Of a stretch of 64,000 nt of DNA, positions 59,079 to 64,000 are shown one piece after another. This stretch comes from CAZMGV01 sp964565925 (lineage in GTDB: Bacteria > JAGRBM01 > JAHCIT01): contig CAZMGV010000006.1 of assembly GCA_964565925.1 (NCBI GenBank), positions 62,001-126,000 on the forward strand, in the 5' to 3' direction. The position numbers and the translations under genes are program-made. The notes beneath the pieces were generated by a model. It did not search any database. It saw only the letters and a list, made by a program, of their open reading frames with translations, and was not told where the DNA came from. Position 1 is the first letter of the stretch, and the number at the start of each line of letters is the position of its first letter.

Positions 59079-60605
59079 ATGAGCGCGATCGTCGAAACCA
59101 CCGCAGGCAAAATCGAGGGAATCCAGGGCGAAGGGCTCTGCATCTTCAAGGGGATTCCGTTCGCCGCACCGCCGGTCGGCAAGCTCCGGTTCCAGCCGCC
59201 GCAGAAGCATGCGGGCTGGACCGGGGTGCGGGAAGCCAAACAGTTCGGCAAATCCTGTCCGCAGGATGTGATGCTGGGCATGGAAGTGGGCCCCACGGGC
59301 GAGGACTGCCTGACGCTCAACGTCTGGACGCCGGCCTCGGGCAGTGACACCGCGAAGCGGCCGGTCATGGTCTGGATCCACGGCGGCGGCTTCATGGGCG
59401 GTTCCGGGTCGCAGGAGATGTACGAAGCGTCGAATCTGGCCCGCAAGGGCGGCCTCGTCGTCGTCACGATCAACTACCGGGTGGGTGCGTTCGGGTTCAT
59501 GGACCTCACGGGTGTCATGGGCAGGGAGTTTCCCTGTACGGCGAACGCCGGGCTGCTCGACCAGATTTCCGCCCTCGAATGGGTGCGCGACAATATCGCC
59601 CGGTTCGGCGGCGACCCGTCGAACGTGACGATTTTCGGCGAATCAGCCGGCGGCATGAGCGTATCGATGCTGCTCGGCACGCCGAGGGCAAAGGGACTGT
59701 TCCAGAAGGCGATTCCGCAGAGCGGCGCCACGCACCACGCGACCACAAGCGAAGACTCGAAGAAAGTCGCCGCCCGGTTCCTCGAAGTGTCGGGGATCAA
59801 GGCCACGGAGCCGGAAAAACTGCTCGCCCTGCCGGCTGAAGAGATCCGGAAGCTCCAGCGCCAGTGTGTCGGTCTCACAATCAACAAGAACGTGAAGGAA
59901 CGGCTGCCGCTCGCGGGCATGGTGTTCGTCCCGGTCGTGGACGGTAAGATCATTCCCGAGCAGCCCCTGGACGCGATCCGGGGCGGCATCTCCGCCGGTA
60001 TTCCGGTGATGACCGGCACCAACCTCGACGAGTGGATGATGTTCATCCAGTTCACCGAGCTGAAGAAGAAAAACATGGACGAGGCGGAACTGCTCCGCAC
60101 CGTCGCCAAGCGGCTCGGTAACGCCTCGCCGGAAGTGGCCCAGAAGGCGGTCGCCGCCTACCGCAAGAGCCGACCGGACGCCAAACCGGTGGATATCTAC
60201 TGTGCCATCGAATCGGACCGTGTTTTTCGCATCCCGGCGATCCGCGTCGCCGAAGGCCACGCGAAACACCAGAAAGACACCTACCTGTACCTCTTCACCT
60301 GGGCGTCGCCCATGATGAACGGGGCGCTCAAAAGCTGCCACGCGCTCGAGATTCCGTTCGTGTTCGGCAACACGGACCAGCCGGGCTTCGGCCGGGTCTT
60401 CACGGGCGGCGGCGAAAAGACAAAGCCGCTCTCCGACGCGATGCAGAAGGTGTGGATCGAGTTCGCCCGCACCGGCAGGCCGGGCGCTGCGGGCTGGGCG
60501 CCCTACGACACGAACCGCCGGGTGACGTATGAATTCGGAGACCATACCGGGCCGCTGGATGATCCGCTCGCGGACGAGCGGAAGTTCTGGGACGGAATTC
60601 TCTGA
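59079..60605 (+). CDS. Carboxylesterase type B
   Basis: The 508 residues match alpha/beta-hydrolase carboxylesterases: FKGIPFAAPPVGKLRFQPP, EDCLTLNVWTPASG, GGGFMGG, and the nucleophile serine in TIFGESAGGMSVS (about residue 190). The catalytic histidine is expected near LKSCHALEIPFVFGN. No signal peptide is visible. Substrate is unknown. Confidence 0.88.
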   Translation: MSAIVETTAGKIEGIQGEGLCIFKGIPFAAPPVGKLRFQPPQKHAGWTGVREAKQFGKSCPQDVMLGMEVGPTGEDCLTLNVWTPASGSDTAKRPVMVWIHGGGFMGGSGSQEMYEASNLARKGGLVVVTINYRVGAFGFMDLTGVMGREFPCTANAGLLDQISALEWVRDNIARFGGDPSNVTIFGESAGGMSVSMLLGTPRAKGLFQKAIPQSGATHHATTSEDSKKVAARFLEVSGIKATEPEKLLALPAEEIRKLQRQCVGLTINKNVKERLPLAGMVFVPVVDGKIIPEQPLDAIRGGISAGIPVMTGTNLDEWMMFIQFTELKKKNMDEAELLRTVAKRLGNASPEVAQKAVAAYRKSRPDAKPVDIYCAIESDRVFRIPAIRVAEGHAKHQKDTYLYLFTWASPMMNGALKSCHALEIPFVFGNTDQPGFGRVFTGGGEKTKPLSDAMQKVWIEFARTGRPGAAGWAPYDTNRRVTYEFGDHTGPLDDPLADERKFWDGIL

Positions 60606-60634
60606 CAAACTCTTCGGCAGACTCTTCTGGCCGG

Positions 60635-61633
60635 ATGAATATCGACCTCGTTACCGGCGGCGGCGGGTACCTGGGCTCGCACGTGGTACGGGCGCTCATG
60701 GACCGGGGCCGGACGGTGCGGATTCTGGACGTCCAGAAGACCCCCTACTGTCCCGACGGCGCCCGGTTCGTGCAGGGCGACATGGCGAACCGTGAAGATG
60801 TCCGGCGGGCCATGGCCGGTGTGGAGCGGGTCTTTCACATCGCTTTTGTCCAGAGCATGTCGAAACGCCCCGAAGCGGAAAAACGCCGGATCAATATCGG
60901 CGGAATGACGAACCTGCTGGAAGAAGCCGCTGCCGCAGGGGTCCGCAGGTTCATCTACACCTCGACCATCGAAATCTACGGCACCAGACCCCCGTTCCCC
61001 TGTTACGAAGACGCGCCGAAGGACCACCCCGTCGGCTGGTATGGCGAACACAAGTGGATCTGCGAGCAGATGCTGTGGGAATTCTCGAAAAAAACGGGAC
61101 TGCCCGGCACGGCGCTCCGGATGCCGACCATCTGCGGCCGGGGTTTCTACAACCACCGGCCGCTGCTCGCGCTCATGGACCGTATTCTGGAAAACAGGGC
61201 AGTCGGCGTGATCGGCGACGGATCGGTGCCGGGGGATTTCGTGCTGCTGGAAGACGTGGTGCAGGGATTCCTGCTGGCGGCGGAAAAACCAGAGGCGCCG
61301 GGCGAAGCGTTTAATATTTCCGGTAACGGCCACTCGTCCCAGCTGGAGGTGATCCGGGCGATGATCGAGGCGGCCGGATCGAAATCCCGGCTGGTCCATA
61401 TCCCGAAGATCCTGGCCCGGACGGGAATCAGGCTGGGCCGGCTGGCCGGCGTCCACGACCTGCCGCCCGACCAGGACGACTATCTTTTCAATCCCAATCA
61501 CTATGCCGTGGACAAGGCGCGCCGGTTGCTGGGCTACCGTCCGGCGGCGACCCCGGCGGACGCCGCCGCCGCGCTCATCAGGGGTTACCGGCTGGACCGC
61601 GACTACGTAAAAAAGCGCTCGGAGAACTACTGA
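60635..61633 (+). CDS. NAD-dependent epimerase/dehydratase, extended SDR
   Basis: The 332 residues have the N-terminal GxxGxxG in LVTGGGGYLGSHVVRAL, a serine-tyrosine-lysine set (IYTSTIEIYG... and YGEHK), and a C-terminal half with GRGFYNH and GDGSVPGDFVLLEDVVQGFLLA. It resembles sugar-nucleotide or sterol-type 3-beta-hydroxysteroid dehydrogenase-like SDRs. Substrate is unknown. It starts 30 bases after the esterase gene. Confidence 0.83.
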   Translation: MNIDLVTGGGGYLGSHVVRALMDRGRTVRILDVQKTPYCPDGARFVQGDMANREDVRRAMAGVERVFHIAFVQSMSKRPEAEKRRINIGGMTNLLEEAAAAGVRRFIYTSTIEIYGTRPPFPCYEDAPKDHPVGWYGEHKWICEQMLWEFSKKTGLPGTALRMPTICGRGFYNHRPLLALMDRILENRAVGVIGDGSVPGDFVLLEDVVQGFLLAAEKPEAPGEAFNISGNGHSSQLEVIRAMIEAAGSKSRLVHIPKILARTGIRLGRLAGVHDLPPDQDDYLFNPNHYAVDKARRLLGYRPAATPADAAAALIRGYRLDRDYVKKRSENY

Positions 61634-61703
61634 CCGCCGACTCCTGTTGCCTATCCGCCCTTCCGGCGGGTAATGATTCTGCGCAAAGGTTAACCCGCTC
61701 CGA

Positions 61704-62930
61704 ATGTCAGCGTCACCCGACCAGATACTGCCCCCGCTCAGCCAGCGGGACCTGTCCAGACTGATCCAGTCTGTGGCACAGGCCGACCAGGTGGTTTTCT
61801 ACCAGGGCATGCGCGTGGGCGAACAGTTCAACCTGATCGCCGCGGCCAGCTTCCCGGACAATCCGGCCATCACCGCCCACCAGGTGGCGGTGCAGCCGGG
61901 CTCGGCGCTGGGCCGGTTCATGGCGAGTGCGGCTGGCGTCCACGAACTGATCGATCCGCTGCTGCTGGCCTCAGCCAAGGACGTGAAGCTGCAGGACGCG
62001 CTCCGGGCGTTCCGCCACGGCGTGCTGCTCTGCCTCCCGGCGCCCGACGGAAACCGCAACTGCGTGCTGCTGCTTTATAAAGGCGACCAGAAAACCCAGC
62101 TCACGGTACTCTCGTCGCTGCGCGACATCCTCGTTCGCGTCGATTCCGGCCAGAAACAGGTGGTCAAGGACGCGGCTCCCGCTCCGGGCGACAACATGGA
62201 AGAACTCAAGACGCGACTTGCGGAAGTGGAGCGCGTCAACCGCGGCCAGCTCGAGTTCATCGCCGGTCTGGGCCACGAGCTGAAGACCCCGCTCAACTCG
62301 ATCATCGGGTTCGGCTCGCTGCTCGAGAAGCAGATTCTGGACGAGGAACTGGCCGAAGAAGTCGACATGATCATGGTGAGCGCCAACAAGCTGCTGGAAC
62401 TCATCGAAGACCTGATCGATTCGTACAAGGCCGCCGCCGGGAAGCTGATGCTGCACCGGGCGACCGACGACCTGAATTCGGTACTCGCCGGTTCCATCGA
62501 GGGCGCGCGCGTGATCGCCGACGAAAAGGGAATCACCGTGCGCAGCTATCTGGCGAGCCAGGTGCCGAAATTCGCCTTCGACACCAAACGTGTGCAGCAG
62601 GTGATGAACAACCTGCTGGGCAACGCCCTCAAGTTCGTGCCGTCGGGCGGCGAGATCATCGTGCGTTCGATGATGCAGGGCGATTTCGCCCGTGTGACCG
62701 TGACCGACACCGGGCACGGCATCCCCGCCAACATGATCGAGACGATCTTCCAGCGGTTCAAGCAGCTCGAAGGCGCCGAGGAACGCGACCACCACTCCGC
62801 CGGCATGGGCCTCGCCCTGTGCAAGGATTTCATCGAAATGCACGGCGGCCGGATCAAGGTGTCGAGCGACGTGGGGCGTGGTTCCGTCTTCGAGTTCACG
62901 CTCCCGACCAACGTCCCTGCCGACAGCTGA
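61704..62930 (+). CDS. Histidine kinase with an N-terminal GAF-like sensor
   Basis: The 408 residues have a GAF-like part (about 10-150), a HisKA helix with the phospho-accepting histidine in FIAGLGHELKTPLNSIIGFGSLL, and HATPase (VQQVMNNLLGNALKFVPSG, VTDTGHGIPANMI, SAGMGLALCKDFIEMHGG). No transmembrane segment is seen. No receiver gene is adjacent, so the partner lies elsewhere. Confidence 0.88.
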   Translation: MSASPDQILPPLSQRDLSRLIQSVAQADQVVFYQGMRVGEQFNLIAAASFPDNPAITAHQVAVQPGSALGRFMASAAGVHELIDPLLLASAKDVKLQDALRAFRHGVLLCLPAPDGNRNCVLLLYKGDQKTQLTVLSSLRDILVRVDSGQKQVVKDAAPAPGDNMEELKTRLAEVERVNRGQLEFIAGLGHELKTPLNSIIGFGSLLEKQILDEELAEEVDMIMVSANKLLELIEDLIDSYKAAAGKLMLHRATDDLNSVLAGSIEGARVIADEKGITVRSYLASQVPKFAFDTKRVQQVMNNLLGNALKFVPSGGEIIVRSMMQGDFARVTVTDTGHGIPANMIETIFQRFKQLEGAEERDHHSAGMGLALCKDFIEMHGGRIKVSSDVGRGSVFEFTLPTNVPADS

Positions 62931-63000
62931 TCTCCTGCTCCTCTGCGGCTGACCCCCTGCCTTTTCGCGGGAAATTGGGTCTATACTTCACCCAACTCCC

Positions 63001-64000
63001 GTGAAGATTCTCGGCCTCACCTCCCCGGTTTCGTTCAACTCCGCCGCCGCGGCCGTGGACGGCGGCAGGCTTGTGGCCGCCGTCGAGGAAGAGCGGTTCG
63101 TTCACCTGAAACACGCCCCCAGGCTTCTGCCGAAACTGTCGGTGGACTACTGCCTGAAAATTCTCGAGTCGAAGCTGGAGAGTCTTGACGCCATCGCCGT
63201 GGGCCATGAAGACCCGCTGGGCCATTTCTGGGGCGTCCTGAAAGCATCCCTTCGCGGCGAAATCGAACATGGGCGCGCCTCGGCCGAGCAGGAGCTGGCG
63301 TTCTGGACGACACATCTGTTCGGAATGCGGAACCTGAAGGGGACGTTTGTTCCGGACAAATCCAGGCTGAGATACTATCCGCACCATCTCTCCCACGCGG
63401 CGTCCGCCTTTTACTGCTCGGGATTCGAGAAAGCCGCCATCGTGAGCCTCGACGGCCGGGGCGGTTACGAGAGCGGCATGCTCGCCACGGGGGAGGGCAA
63501 AGTGATCCGCCCGCTCGCCCATATCCCGATCCGGCAGAGCTGGGGCCTTTACTACGAGCTGTTCACGAAGGCGCTCGGTTTCCGCCATCACAGCGAAGAG
63601 GGCAAGGTTATGGGGCTGGCCGCCTACGGGAAACCGGGGCTGGTGCCGTTCGTGGACCTGAGCGGCGACTTCCCCCGGATCGACAACGCCGCCATGGCGA
63701 AATATTTCAGCGAAATCGCCTGGCGCAAGCCGTCGGATCCGATCACCGACGAACACCGGGATTTGGCCGCCCGCTGCCAGCACACCCTCGAAGAGGCGGG
63801 TCTGAAAATCGCCCGCTGGACGCTCGAACGCTCGGGCACGAAAAACCTCTGTCTGGCCGGCGGCGTCGCGCTCAACTGTTCCATGAACGGACGCCTGTGG
63901 CGGGATCTTCCGCTGGACGGAATTTTCGTCCAGCCGGCGTCCTCCGATTCCGGAACCGCCATCGGTGCGGCGCTCCTTGCCCATGTGGAGCTGACCGGCG
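63001..64000 (+). CDS. Carbamoyltransferase, NodU/CmcH/TobZ-like (partial)
   Basis: From GTG 63001 the frame is open to the window end, 333 codons. The visible half is the Kae1-like N-terminal domain of O-carbamoyltransferases: GLTSPVSFNSAAAAVDGG, AAVEEERFVHLKHAPRL, the metal-binding YYPHHLSHAASAFYCSGF, AIVSLDGRGGYESG, EEGKVMGLAAYGKPG and LAGGVALNCSMNGRLW. It transfers a carbamoyl group to a sugar or other hydroxyl. The C-terminal half is outside the window. GTG follows TATACTTCACCCAACTCCC with no clear ribosome-binding site. Confidence 0.85.
   Translation, partial: MKILGLTSPVSFNSAAAAVDGGRLVAAVEEERFVHLKHAPRLLPKLSVDYCLKILESKLESLDAIAVGHEDPLGHFWGVLKASLRGEIEHGRASAEQELAFWTTHLFGMRNLKGTFVPDKSRLRYYPHHLSHAASAFYCSGFEKAAIVSLDGRGGYESGMLATGEGKVIRPLAHIPIRQSWGLYYELFTKALGFRHHSEEGKVMGLAAYGKPGLVPFVDLSGDFPRIDNAAMAKYFSEIAWRKPSDPITDEHRDLAARCQHTLEEAGLKIARWTLERSGTKNLCLAGGVALNCSMNGRLWRDLPLDGIFVQPASSDSGTAIGAALLAHVELTG

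Overview
The window reads as the replication-origin neighbourhood of a high-GC Gram-negative chromosome. It holds dnaA, dnaN and gyrB in order, oriC-type sequence on both sides of dnaA, and three copies of a ParB-binding (parS) palindrome 2.6-3.7 kb before dnaA. Lipoproteins with clear lipoboxes, an LpoB homologue and a soluble lytic transglycosylase imply an outer membrane. The parS sequence GTTCCACGTGGAAC is the form known from myxobacteria, and several families (short HisG, GshA of the 'ferrooxidans' type, CheX, AqpS/ArsC) fit a deltaproteobacteria-like lineage in the broad sense. The exact phylum cannot be settled from the sequence alone. No rRNA, tRNA, CRISPR array, intact insertion sequence or prophage gene was seen.

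Layout. 0-6.5 kb: tight operon murA-hisG-hisD-hisC-hisB-hisH-hisA, with start/stop overlaps of a few bases. 6.5-9.5 kb: a small lipoprotein, a CheY-like receiver, an MshEN-like/CheX fusion, then about 640 bp of structured, AT-richer non-coding DNA and a small orphan gene. 9.5-16.1 kb: a Fur-family regulator, a nuclease-helicase fusion of the XPD/DinG type, a 951-aa zinc-ribbon/RDD membrane protein and rsmE. 16.1-16.9 kb: a 104-bp inverted-repeat element, a Fur-box-like operator and a small exported protein. 17-19.1 kb: hisF and hisIE, diverging around the parS sites. 19.2-26.4 kb: psd, oriC, dnaA, a DnaA-trio/DUE element, dnaN and gyrB, with no recF. 26.4-32.9 kb: a YfhO-like membrane protein, cbiX, small proteins and two metallo-beta-lactamase-fold proteins. 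33-40.5 kb: Slt-type transglycosylase, suhB, folD, gcvT, gshA. 40.5-44.8 kb: rhodanese, a CBS-histidine kinase with a receiver, ssb and an arsC-aqpS pair. 44.8-50.3 kb: a lpoB/TPR lipoprotein pair, smpB, panBCD and a long structured leader. 50.4-55.9 kb: a cNMP-like/acetoacetate-decarboxylase-like fusion and a 1285-aa repeat lipoprotein. 56-64 kb: SDR, amidase, epoxide-hydrolase-like, carboxylesterase, epimerase, histidine kinase and a truncated carbamoyltransferase.

How the genes work together. Eight histidine genes (hisG, D, C, B, H, A, F, IE) cover nearly the whole pathway; hisZ, expected beside a short HisG, and a dedicated histidinol-phosphatase are not visible. panB, panC and panD form a complete pantothenate unit. 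folD and gcvT sit together in one-carbon metabolism. arsC-aqpS forms a compact arsenate-reduction/arsenite-exit module. The origin, centromere and initiator lie within about 5.5 kb of each other, so this segment probably organises both replication initiation and segregation. Most points flagged as unusual are fusions (MshEN-CheX, nuclease-XPD, cNMP-ADC, zinc ribbon-RDD), basic tails and inserts on several His enzymes, and unannotated structured non-coding regions at 8.47-9.10, 16.17-16.33 and 49.89-50.28 kb.
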